DNA of 64,000 bases from Streptantibioticus rubrisoli (GTDB lineage: Bacteria; Actinomycetota; Actinomycetes; Streptomycetales; Streptomycetaceae). The stretch spans positions 1 to 64,000 of the forward strand of contig NZ_JANFNH010000019.1 of NCBI RefSeq assembly GCF_024436055.1, read 5' to 3'. This document shows, piece by piece, positions 49,298 through 56,945 of this stretch. The translations under genes were made by a program, and so were the position numbers. Position 1 is the first letter of the stretch. Every line of letters begins with the position of its first letter. The notes below the pieces were generated by a model. It made no database searches, was not told the origin of the DNA, and worked only from the letters and a program-made list of their open reading frames with translations.

Positions 49298-50635
49298 GTG
49301 CTCTTCCTGTACCTTGTGCTGCTCTTGAGTTGTGCCGTGCTGCTGGTCGCCGGAGTGCTGGAGCAGCGGCGCCACTACGCCTCGCTGGAGCAGATCCCGA
49401 CCCGGGTGCTGGTCAACGGCATCCGGGGCAAGAGCTCGATCACCCGGTTGTGCGCGGGGGCGCTGCGCGGCGGTGATGTGGCCACCGTCGCCAAGACCAC
49501 CGGCACCGCGGCCCGGTTCATCCACCCGGACGCCACCGAGGAACCGGTGTACCGGAAGTTCGGGATCGCCAACGTCGTCGAGCAGATAGGCATCGTCCGA
49601 CGGGCCGCGGCGTACCGGCCGGACGCCCTGGTGATCGAGTGCATGGCGGTGATGCCCGCGCTTCAGGAGATCAACCAGGAGAAGCTGATCCGCTCCACCA
49701 TCGGCGTGCTGTGCAACGTACGCGAGGACCATCTCGCCGAGATGGGGCCGACGTTGGACGATGTGGCTCGCTCGCTGTCCCGGTCGATGCCGGTCGGCGG
49801 GGTCTGTGTCACCGCGGAGCGGGAGCGGCTGCACATCCTCAAGGAGGAGGCGGACCGGCGCGACTGCCGCCTGGTCGCGGTCGATCCCGACTCGGTGACC
49901 GACGCCGAGTTACGCGGCTTCAGCTGGTTCACCTTCAAGGAGAACGTGGCCATCGCGCTGGCGGTGGCGGAACTGCTGGGTGTGGACCGGCGGACCGCGC
50001 TTCGCGGCATGTGGGACGCTCCGCCGGACCCCGGCGTGCTCTCCGTCGAACGCTACCGCACACCAGACGGCAAGCGGTTGCGCTTCGCCAACGTCTTCGC
50101 CGCGAACGACCCCGAGTCAACCCTGATGAACGTCCGACAGCTGGAGGATCTCGGCGCCATACACCGACCGCTGAACGTGGTCATCAACTGCCGCCCCGAC
50201 CGGGTGGAACGCAACGGGCAGATGGGCGCGATCGTCCCCGAGCTCAACCCGGAGACGGTCTTCCTGATCGGGCATCCCACCAAGAGCGCCCGAGACGGCA
50301 TCCCCGCGCGCTGGTCGTCGGGGCGGGTGGTGGACCTGGGCGGTGACCGGCGCGCCGCACAGGAGCTGACGGACGCCATCCTCGCCGAACTGGCCCCGGA
50401 TTCCTCGTTGGTGGCCGTCGGCAACATCCACGGTCAGGGCGAACTGTTCCTGGAGCGGCTGGGCTCACTGCCGCCGGACAGCGCCAAGGAGCCGCCCGCT
50501 GGCGCCCGTCCGCCCGAGCCGGAGCCGTTCGCCTCGGTGGCTTCGCTGGACGGTCCGGCGCTCGACGCACACATCCCACGAACCACCCCTGCGGACCGCG
50601 ACCTCACGCACGACCCGACAAGGAAACCGTTGTGA
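49298..50635 (+). CDS. pgsB: Poly-gamma-glutamate synthase subunit PgsB/CapB-like
   Basis: 445 residues; amide ligase of the Mur-ligase-like CapB family that polymerises glutamate using ATP at the membrane. An N-terminal membrane segment (LFLYLVLLLSCAVLLVAGVL) is followed by the P-loop RVLVNGIRGKSSITRL, ECMAVMPALQEIN and CNVREDHLAEMGPT, the family equivalents of the Mur ligase core. The first ~395 residues match the usual length; a Pro-rich ~50-residue C-terminal tail is extra. GGAGG precedes the start. The stop overlaps the GTG of pgsC (GTGA), as expected for a B-C complex. Confidence 0.9.
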   Translation: MLFLYLVLLLSCAVLLVAGVLEQRRHYASLEQIPTRVLVNGIRGKSSITRLCAGALRGGDVATVAKTTGTAARFIHPDATEEPVYRKFGIANVVEQIGIVRRAAAYRPDALVIECMAVMPALQEINQEKLIRSTIGVLCNVREDHLAEMGPTLDDVARSLSRSMPVGGVCVTAERERLHILKEEADRRDCRLVAVDPDSVTDAELRGFSWFTFKENVAIALAVAELLGVDRRTALRGMWDAPPDPGVLSVERYRTPDGKRLRFANVFAANDPESTLMNVRQLEDLGAIHRPLNVVINCRPDRVERNGQMGAIVPELNPETVFLIGHPTKSARDGIPARWSSGRVVDLGGDRRAAQELTDAILAELAPDSSLVAVGNIHGQGELFLERLGSLPPDSAKEPPAGARPPEPEPFASVASLDGPALDAHIPRTTPADRDLTHDPTRKPL

Positions 50636-51114
50636 TCCCCGTCAACGTCACCCCGCAGACCGCCGCGCTGGGGATCGCCGTCGGCCTGGTCTTCTCGCTG
50701 GTCTGCTATCTGACCACCAATCTCTCCCCCGGTGGCATGATCACCCCCGGCTGGCTGGCGCTGACCCTGGTCACCGATACGGGCCGGGCCGGGATGATGA
50801 TCGGCGTCACGGCGCTCACCTTCGTCGCGACCAAACTCCTCCAGCGCCATGTGATCCTGTACGGCAAGCGGCTGTTCGCCGCCGTGGTGTTGTGCGCGGT
50901 GCTGCTGCAGACCACGGTGATGCTCGCGCTCCAGCACGAGTTCCCGCTGCTGTACGGCGCCCAGACCCTTGGCTTCATCGTGCCGGGGCTGATCGCCTAT
51001 CAGCTGGTCCGGCAGCCGGTCGCGGCCACCGCCATCTCCACCACCGCGGTGACCCTGGGCAGCTATGTGGTGCTCGTCGCCGGGTTGCTGCTGGGGGCAC
51101 TACCCATGGGCTGA
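50632..51114 (+). CDS. pgsC: PgsC/CapC-like membrane protein
   Basis: 160 residues, slightly longer than the ~150 of Bacillus PgsC. It has four or five hydrophobic segments (AALGIAVGLVFSLVCYLTTN; LALTLVTDTGRAGMMIGVTA; LFAAVVLCAVLLQTTVMLAL; ISTTAVTLGSYVVLVAGLLL). The region LSPGGMITPGWLAL matches the conserved loop of the family (G-G-(L/M)-(V/I)-x-P-G-Y-x-A). CapC partners CapB in polymerisation. It starts at a GTG overlapping the pgsB stop. Confidence 0.88.
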   Translation: MIPVNVTPQTAALGIAVGLVFSLVCYLTTNLSPGGMITPGWLALTLVTDTGRAGMMIGVTALTFVATKLLQRHVILYGKRLFAAVVLCAVLLQTTVMLALQHEFPLLYGAQTLGFIVPGLIAYQLVRQPVAATAISTTAVTLGSYVVLVAGLLLGALPMG

Positions 51115-51165
51115 CCGAGCCGGGGCATTCGCGTCCGCCATCCACCCGCCCCTGAGGAGGTTTCC

Positions 51166-52212
51166 GTGGGCATCGATCGCACCCCGCGCCGTGGGCCCAG
51201 TCGGCGTCAGGTCCTGGGTGCCGTCGGACTGGCCGCCGCCGGGGCGGTCGGCGGATACGCGTGGGACCGCTTGCTCGGCGGCGGACCAGGCGGCCCTTTC
51301 GGCGATGGCCCGGTGCCGACCAGCGGCTACCGGTTCGAGCGCCGTCACGCGCCCGCCCGTACGGTGGTACACGCCCCCGATGGCCAAGTCGTCGCCACCC
51401 TCACCGACGGTGCCCGCACCGCGCTGCTGGTCGGCCCGACCCGTACCTGGGACGAGCCGCGTACCACCAGCGCGGTGGTGCGCAGCAACGCATGGGTACG
51501 GCTGATGCCCGGCGCATGGCGGGCTGGCAAGGAGCAGTCCCCGTGGTTCCGGGAGTGGCTCCCCAAGGCCCTCGCCGACCGCAGCCCGGACGCCATCGGG
51601 GTGGCCTTCGAGTACGGCGACGGGGCGCACGACCACCGCACCGCGTCCGGCCTGCGTTACGCGGGCAAGGCCCACTTCGGTCCACGAGTTCCCGGGCGGT
51701 CGCCGACATCGTTCCACTACCTCGACGAACAGTCCGACTTCTACGACTACCTCGGCACCCCCTGGACCTTTCCGGACGGCACCCGCAGGTACCCGCAGCA
51801 GGCGCGCTACGGCGACGTGGACTGCTCCGGCTTCATGCGCCTGGTCTGGGGCTACCGCATGGGCTATCCCATGCACGCCAGCAACGCCCCGGGTATCGGC
51901 CTGCCACGCCGGGCCTACGCCATCGCCACCCGGGCCCCGGGTGTGCTGTTGATCGAGGACAGCGGTCGGCGGCCCACCGACATCAGTCCGCTGCAACCGG
52001 GCGACCTGGTCTTCTTCTCCATCGACATCGGCCGACCGCACGGCATCGACCACTGCGGCATGTATCTGGGGCCGGACGAGGAGGGGCATCCGCGCTTCTA
52101 CTCCAGCCGTTCCCGGGCCAACGGGCCCACCATGGGCGACCTGGCGGGCCGCGCGACGCTGGACGGCGACGGCTTCTACGCCCAGGGGCTGCGGATGGCC
52201 CGCCGCCTGTGA
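51166..52212 (+). CDS. Tat-exported NlpC/P60-family (C40) peptidase
   Basis: 348 residues. The N-terminus RRGPSRRQVLGAVGLAAAGA is a twin-arginine signal. A beta-rich region at about 50-190 follows (VVHAPDGQVVATLTDGARTA), then the NlpC/P60 core: DVDCSGFMRLVWGYRMGYPM with Cys220, a GDLVFFSID strand and GIDHCGMYLG with His296. C40 peptidases cleave gamma-glutamyl bonds in peptidoglycan and, in PgdS-type enzymes, poly-gamma-glutamate. Placed 51 bases after pgsC, it is a candidate polymer hydrolase or release factor. Cell-wall hydrolysis is the alternative. Confidence 0.87.
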   Translation: MGIDRTPRRGPSRRQVLGAVGLAAAGAVGGYAWDRLLGGGPGGPFGDGPVPTSGYRFERRHAPARTVVHAPDGQVVATLTDGARTALLVGPTRTWDEPRTTSAVVRSNAWVRLMPGAWRAGKEQSPWFREWLPKALADRSPDAIGVAFEYGDGAHDHRTASGLRYAGKAHFGPRVPGRSPTSFHYLDEQSDFYDYLGTPWTFPDGTRRYPQQARYGDVDCSGFMRLVWGYRMGYPMHASNAPGIGLPRRAYAIATRAPGVLLIEDSGRRPTDISPLQPGDLVFFSIDIGRPHGIDHCGMYLGPDEEGHPRFYSSRSRANGPTMGDLAGRATLDGDGFYAQGLRMARRL

Positions 52213-52271
52213 ACCGCCCGAAGCCGTCGTCGTACCCCGGCCGATTGCCGTTTCCCACGAGAGAACCCGCC

Positions 52272-54164
52272 ATGGCCACCACTCAGGACCGGAGAGACCA
52301 CCGGCGCCCCTTCACCCGCGACAGGCACTGCCAAACGGCCTTTGACCACTGGGAGTTGCCCGCACTGCTGCTGATCCTGGGGGTGGCCGCGGTGCTCTAC
52401 GCCTGGGGCATCGACCGGGCCGCGATACACCCGTACTACGGCGCCGCCGTGCGGTCGATGGCGGCGAGCTGGCACGCCTTCGCCTTCGGCGGGCTGGACC
52501 CGAGCGGCTCGGTCACCGTGGACAAGATCCCCGGGGCGCTGTGGCCGCAGGCGCTCTGCGTGAGGTGTTTCGGGCCGCACAACTGGGCTGTAGCGCTGCC
52601 GCAGGTGGTGGAAGGCGTACTCGCCGTCTGGGCACTCCACCGGATCGTACGCGCCTGGGCAGGCGCACCGGCCGGGCTGCTCGCCGCCCTGGTACTCACC
52701 CTCACCCCGATCACCGTCGCACTGGATCGGCACACCATTCCGGACACCTTGCTCGTGCTGCTGCTGGTCCTCGCGGCCGGATCACTGCAGAGGGCCGTCA
52801 GCACCGACAGGTTGCTGCCGCTGCTCGCCTGCGGAGCATGGGTGGGGCTGGCCTTCCAGGCCAAGATGCTCCAGGCGTGGCTCGTGCTACCGGTCTTCGC
52901 CGTGGTGTACCAACTGGCCGCGTCCGGCCCCCGGTTGCACCGGATCGGCAGGTTGCTGCTCGCCGGTTGCACCACGCTCGCCGTCTCCTGCTCCTGGCTG
53001 CTGCTGGTGTGGGTGACTCCCGCCGCACACCGTCCCTACCTCGACGGAACCACGAACAACAGCCCCTTCACCCTGGTCTTCGGCTACAACGGGCTCAGCC
53101 GTTTCGGCCACGACCAGCAGGCACTGGGCGCCGTCGCGGGCACCGCCGCCAGCCGCAGCACCGGCAACACCGGTTGGACCATGCTCGTCAACCAGACCGT
53201 GGGACCGCAGATCGCCTGGTTCCTGCCGCTCGCGGTACTGGCTTTGGTGCTCGGCCTGTTGTGGCGTGCCGGGCAGCCGCGCACCGACAGACTGCGGACG
53301 GGACTGCTGCTCTGGGGCGGCTGGCTGGTCGTGCATGCCGTGGTCTTCAGCGCCTCCAACGGCAACCACGGCTACTACACCGCCGTACTGGCCCCGGCTC
53401 TGGCCGCCCTGACCGGCGGTGGACTGGCCCTGTTCTGGCGCGAGTACCGCGATGGGGGGCCGCGCCGGGCCGCGCTGCCCGCCGGAGTCGCACTGACCGT
53501 ACTGTGGGCCGCGGCGATCGACGGCCCGCACGGCGGATCCGCGCCCTGGCTGCTGCCGGTGGTGCTGATGCTCGGCCTGTGCGGGGCCGTCGGCCTGTGG
53601 TCGCGTGGGCCGCGCACAACGCGGCGCGCGTTGTGCGGTGCGCTCGCTGCGAGCCTGGCGTCCGTGCTCCTCGCTCCGGCCGTCTGGGCGGCCGCGTGCC
53701 TGGATCCGCTGTACGGCGGCTCGTCGATCTCGCCGCTGGCCGGACCGGTAGGCGCCGGGTACCACGACATGCGCCACCACCCATCCAGGGTCCAGCGCAA
53801 CGCCCTGAACGCCCCGTCCGCGCGGGACAGCGCGCTGCTGCACTACCTCGCCGCACACCACTCCCGGGAGAGGTACCTGCTCGCCACCCAGGCCGCCTAC
53901 GGCGCCGAGCCGTTGTTGCGGGCCACTCCTCAACCCATGCTGGTCATGGGTGGCTTCACCGGACTGACCCCGCACCCAACCGCGCCGCAGCTCACAGCGC
54001 TGGTCTCCGCCCACCAGTTGCGCTACGCACTACTGACCACGCGCCGCCCGTCCATACCGGCAACGGTCTGGGTGAAGAGGCACTGCACCCGCATACCACC
54101 GCGCGCGTACGGCCGGACCTCGGACGGAAGCTTCACCCTCTACGACTGCGCCCCGGGCAGCTGA
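52272..54164 (+). CDS. GT39-type membrane glycosyltransferase (ArnT/PMT-like)
   Basis: 630 residues with about 11 membrane segments. The first lumenal loop reads YYGAAVRSMAASWHAFAFGG and DPSGSVTVDKIPGALWPQAL, the pattern of actinobacterial GT39 enzymes that use polyprenyl-linked sugars. The acidic residue at its start (GIDRAAIHPYY) fits the catalytic base position. The C-terminal part is periplasmic (QLTALVSAHQLRYALLTTRR). It is 59 bases after the NlpC/P60 gene and on the same strand. Sugar modification of an exported polymer or of a surface component is the simplest reading (inference). Confidence 0.87.
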   Translation: MATTQDRRDHRRPFTRDRHCQTAFDHWELPALLLILGVAAVLYAWGIDRAAIHPYYGAAVRSMAASWHAFAFGGLDPSGSVTVDKIPGALWPQALCVRCFGPHNWAVALPQVVEGVLAVWALHRIVRAWAGAPAGLLAALVLTLTPITVALDRHTIPDTLLVLLLVLAAGSLQRAVSTDRLLPLLACGAWVGLAFQAKMLQAWLVLPVFAVVYQLAASGPRLHRIGRLLLAGCTTLAVSCSWLLLVWVTPAAHRPYLDGTTNNSPFTLVFGYNGLSRFGHDQQALGAVAGTAASRSTGNTGWTMLVNQTVGPQIAWFLPLAVLALVLGLLWRAGQPRTDRLRTGLLLWGGWLVVHAVVFSASNGNHGYYTAVLAPALAALTGGGLALFWREYRDGGPRRAALPAGVALTVLWAAAIDGPHGGSAPWLLPVVLMLGLCGAVGLWSRGPRTTRRALCGALAASLASVLLAPAVWAAACLDPLYGGSSISPLAGPVGAGYHDMRHHPSRVQRNALNAPSARDSALLHYLAAHHSRERYLLATQAAYGAEPLLRATPQPMLVMGGFTGLTPHPTAPQLTALVSAHQLRYALLTTRRPSIPATVWVKRHCTRIPPRAYGRTSDGSFTLYDCAPGS

Positions 54165-54278
54165 CCTGCTGAGCACGCACGCTGTGGGCCGCTTTGCGGA
54201 ACGACCCTCAACGCGTCCGCGGGCCGGGCGACGGTCGCCCACCCGAAGACCCAGACCCCGGCGAGCGTCGGCTGCCTC

Positions 54279-55217
54279 CTACCTCGCGTCCGCGGCGCGC
54301 CCGAGTCGGGTGCGTACGGCGGTACCGGCGCAGGCGACCACGGTGAAGCCGCCGAGAATCGTGGGCCAGGTGATCTGCTCGCGCAGGAACAGCGCGGCCC
54401 AGCAGATGGTCAACACCGGCTGAACCAACTGGATCTGACTGACCTGCGCCATCGGGCCGACCGCCAGTCCGCGGTACCAGGCGAAGAAGCCCAGGAACAT
54501 GCTCACCACACCGAGGTAGGCGAACGCCGCCCACTGGACCGGGGTCCCGGCCGGAGCATGCCGGGCCATCGAGACGCCCGCGAGGCCGATCATCAGCGGT
54601 GCCGAGAGCACGAGCGCCCAGGAGATGGTCTGCCAGGCCCCGAGCTCGCGAGCGAGGAGCCCCCCTTCGGCGTACCCGGTCCCGGCCGCCAGGACGGCGC
54701 TGAGCAAGAGCAGGTCGGCCCAGTGCAGACCACCGAACCCATCACCTTGCAGCGAGGCGAACCCCACGGCGGCGATCGCGCCGACGGTCGCCATGGCCCA
54801 GAAAGCCCTCGGGGGTCGTTCGTGCCCGCGGAGCACCGCCATCACCGCGGTCGCGGCTGGCAGGAGCGCGATCACGACGGCACCATGGCTGGCCGAGGCC
54901 GTAGTGAGCGCGAAGGAGCTCAGCAGCGGGAACCCGACGACCACACCGGCGGCGACGACGCTCAGACGGGCCCACTGGACGCCGCGGGGCAGACGCTGCC
55001 TGGTGATCGCCAGCGCAGCCGCCGCCAGCAACGCGGCTATGACCGCACGGCCAGAGCCGACGAAGAGCGGGGATATCCCGCCACCGGCGACGGCGACACG
55101 GGTGAACGGGACGGTGAACGAGAACGCCGTGACGCCGAGCAGCCCCCAACCGAGTCCTGCGGACGACGCCGATAGCACCGGCGGCTCAGCGAGAGTAGCG
55201 CTACTATCATTTCTCAT
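54279..55217 (-). CDS. EamA-family (DMT) exporter
   Basis: About 312 residues with ten membrane segments in two EamA repeats: LGWGLLGVTAFSFTVPFTRV ... and LLLLSAVLAAGTGYAEGGLL ..., the second with VSMFLGFFAWYRGLAVGPMA and QLVQPVLTICWAALFLRE. It exports metabolites or amino acids. It is divergent from a MocR-type regulator whose start codon overlaps the ATG at 55217, so the real start may be the in-frame GTG at 55178. This pairing suggests control by the regulator, perhaps in pyridoxal or amino acid homeostasis. Confidence 0.87.
   Translation of the reverse strand: MRNDSSATLAEPPVLSASSAGLGWGLLGVTAFSFTVPFTRVAVAGGGISPLFVGSGRAVIAALLAAAALAITRQRLPRGVQWARLSVVAAGVVVGFPLLSSFALTTASASHGAVVIALLPAATAVMAVLRGHERPPRAFWAMATVGAIAAVGFASLQGDGFGGLHWADLLLLSAVLAAGTGYAEGGLLARELGAWQTISWALVLSAPLMIGLAGVSMARHAPAGTPVQWAAFAYLGVVSMFLGFFAWYRGLAVGPMAQVSQIQLVQPVLTICWAALFLREQITWPTILGGFTVVACAGTAVRTRLGRAADAR
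55194..55217. promoter_or_regulatory. Compact divergent promoter/operator
   Basis: The perfect 12-base palindrome AGTAGCGCTACT (55194-55205) is followed by TACTAT (55202-55207), a good -10 hexamer. Its downstream spacing would start transcription at the A of the MocR ATG (55216), implying a leaderless mRNA. The inverted pair CTATC...GATAG also flanks the start. Likely site of MocR autoregulation; inference. Confidence 0.5.
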
Positions 55218-56631
55218 GCATGACGATAGCAGCTCGCGAATCGTCGCGGGACTCCGGGAGTGGATCGCGACCGCCGCGCCGGGTGCGAAGCTGCCGTCCA
55301 CTCGGTCGCTGGTGTCCCAGTACGCGGCAAGCCCGGTCACGGTGCAGAAGGCGCTTCGGGCTCTGGCGGCCCAGGGGATGGTGGAGAGCCGACCCGGCGT
55401 CGGGACCTTCGTCCGCGCGACCAGGGCGGCTCGCCCGAACGACTACGGGTGGCAGACGGCGGCCCTCGGGTCACCGCGCAACCGCATTCCGCAGCTGTCA
55501 CGGGCGTTGCGGACCTTCCCGAACGATGTGATCGCGTTGCACTCGGGCTACCCGGACCGGGAGCTGCTGCCCGAGCGCCTGGTGCGGACCGCCTTCACCC
55601 GGGCGGCTCGCAGCGATGCCACCGTCAACCGCCCGCCAGCCGCGGGGCTGCCGGAGCTGCAGGCCTGGTTCGCCACCGAACTCGGCTCGGTCACGTCGCC
55701 CGGTGCCATGCCTCCGGTAGCGAGCGACGTCACCGTCTTCCCCGGCAGTCAAAGCGGCCTCAGCACCGCGTTCCGAGCACTCGTCGGCGCAGGCCGCCCC
55801 CTGCTGGTGGAGTCGCCGACGTACTGGGGTGCGCTCCTCGCCGCAGCGCAGGCAGGCGTACAGGTCGTACCCATCCCCAGTAGCGCTCACGGGCCGGACC
55901 CGGACGAACTGGCGCGGGCCTTCGAGCAGACCGGAGCGCGAGCGTTCTACGCCCAACCCAACTTCGCCAACCCCACCGGCGCCCAGTGGTCAACCGAGCT
56001 CGGCAACCGGGTACTTGAAGTCGTTCGCGCGCACGGCGCGTTCCTGATCGAGGACGACTGGGCACACGACTTCGGCATCGAAGCAGCCCCGGTCCCGCTC
56101 GCCGCACGCGACGACGGGGGCCATGTGGTCCACCTACGGTCCCTGACCAAGAGCGTGTCACCGGCCGTTCGTATCGCCGGTCTCGTCGCCCGCGGCCCGG
56201 CCCGGACGCGGATCCTCGCCAGCGCCCAGGCCGAGTCCATGTACGTCAGCGGCCTCCTGCAAGCGGTCGCCCTCGACGTGGTCACCCAGCCCGCCTGGCG
56301 CACACACCTGCGCAACCTCGGCCACCAACTCGCCACCCGCCGCGACCTTCTCGTCAACGCACTGCGGGACCACGTGCCTGGCGCGCGCCTGGAAGCAGTG
56401 CCCCGGGGAGGGCTGAACCTCTGGCTGCAACTGCCGGACACCACTGACCTGCCGCGACTCGTCCGTGACTGCGAAACCGCGAGTGTCGTCATCGCCCCGG
56501 GCAATGAGTGGTTCCCGGCCGAACCGACCGGCGTGTACCTCCGGCTCAACTACGCCGGACCGAACCCCGGGGCGTTCCCCGACGGCGCACGCATCATCGG
56601 TCAGGCACTCGCGCAACAACAGGCCCAGTAG
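55216..56631 (+). CDS. MocR/PdxR-type regulator (GntR HTH fused to aminotransferase-like domain)
   Basis: 471 residues. The N-terminal GntR winged HTH (residues 1-75) reads GAKLPSTRSLVSQYAASPVT, VQKALRALAAQGMVESRPGV and GTFV. A fold-type I PLP domain follows: AGLPELQAWFATELGS, FPGSQSGLSTAFRALV, YAQPNFANPTGAQWS, FLIEDDWAHDF, and the PLP lysine in HLRSLTKSVSPAVRIAG. MocR proteins sense PLP or amino compounds. The start overlaps that of the divergent EamA exporter, its probable target. Confidence 0.92.
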   Translation: MHDDSSSRIVAGLREWIATAAPGAKLPSTRSLVSQYAASPVTVQKALRALAAQGMVESRPGVGTFVRATRAARPNDYGWQTAALGSPRNRIPQLSRALRTFPNDVIALHSGYPDRELLPERLVRTAFTRAARSDATVNRPPAAGLPELQAWFATELGSVTSPGAMPPVASDVTVFPGSQSGLSTAFRALVGAGRPLLVESPTYWGALLAAAQAGVQVVPIPSSAHGPDPDELARAFEQTGARAFYAQPNFANPTGAQWSTELGNRVLEVVRAHGAFLIEDDWAHDFGIEAAPVPLAARDDGGHVVHLRSLTKSVSPAVRIAGLVARGPARTRILASAQAESMYVSGLLQAVALDVVTQPAWRTHLRNLGHQLATRRDLLVNALRDHVPGARLEAVPRGGLNLWLQLPDTTDLPRLVRDCETASVVIAPGNEWFPAEPTGVYLRLNYAGPNPGAFPDGARIIGQALAQQQAQ

Positions 56632-56945
56632 CGGTGGACCGCTGCGGCTGCGGTGGTGAGCGGGTCCTGCCCACTGCTGGCTGTCGGCAGACCGGCGGCC
56701 CGCCGTTCGGTGGGCCGTATCGACGACATAGAGCTCGGCGATTTCTGAACCGATCGTCGCCCCCTGAACTCTTGTCGACTTCTGACCCCCTGATCGTCCC
56801 AAGCAAGCCCGCTCGCTCGCTCGCGTTCCATGACGCGCGCTCACGTGCAGTGACTCCAGAGCGTTGGGGAACGCCCGCCTGATCACGCCCTGACGATTTC
56901 GGGACAGCTGAGGTGTGGGCTGCGCTTCACGGGTAGGCGAAGGGG
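56632..56945. other. Intergenic stretch without a recognisable gene
   Basis: No coding region is supported. The upstream region of the P-type ATPase-like gene should lie at the right end. Confidence 0.45.

Noticed and set aside
51261-52271. Upstream extension of the GT39 open frame by about 337 codons
   Set aside because: It overlaps the NlpC/P60 gene out of frame and is Arg/Pro-rich without any domain; the ATG at 52272 begins the conserved protein.
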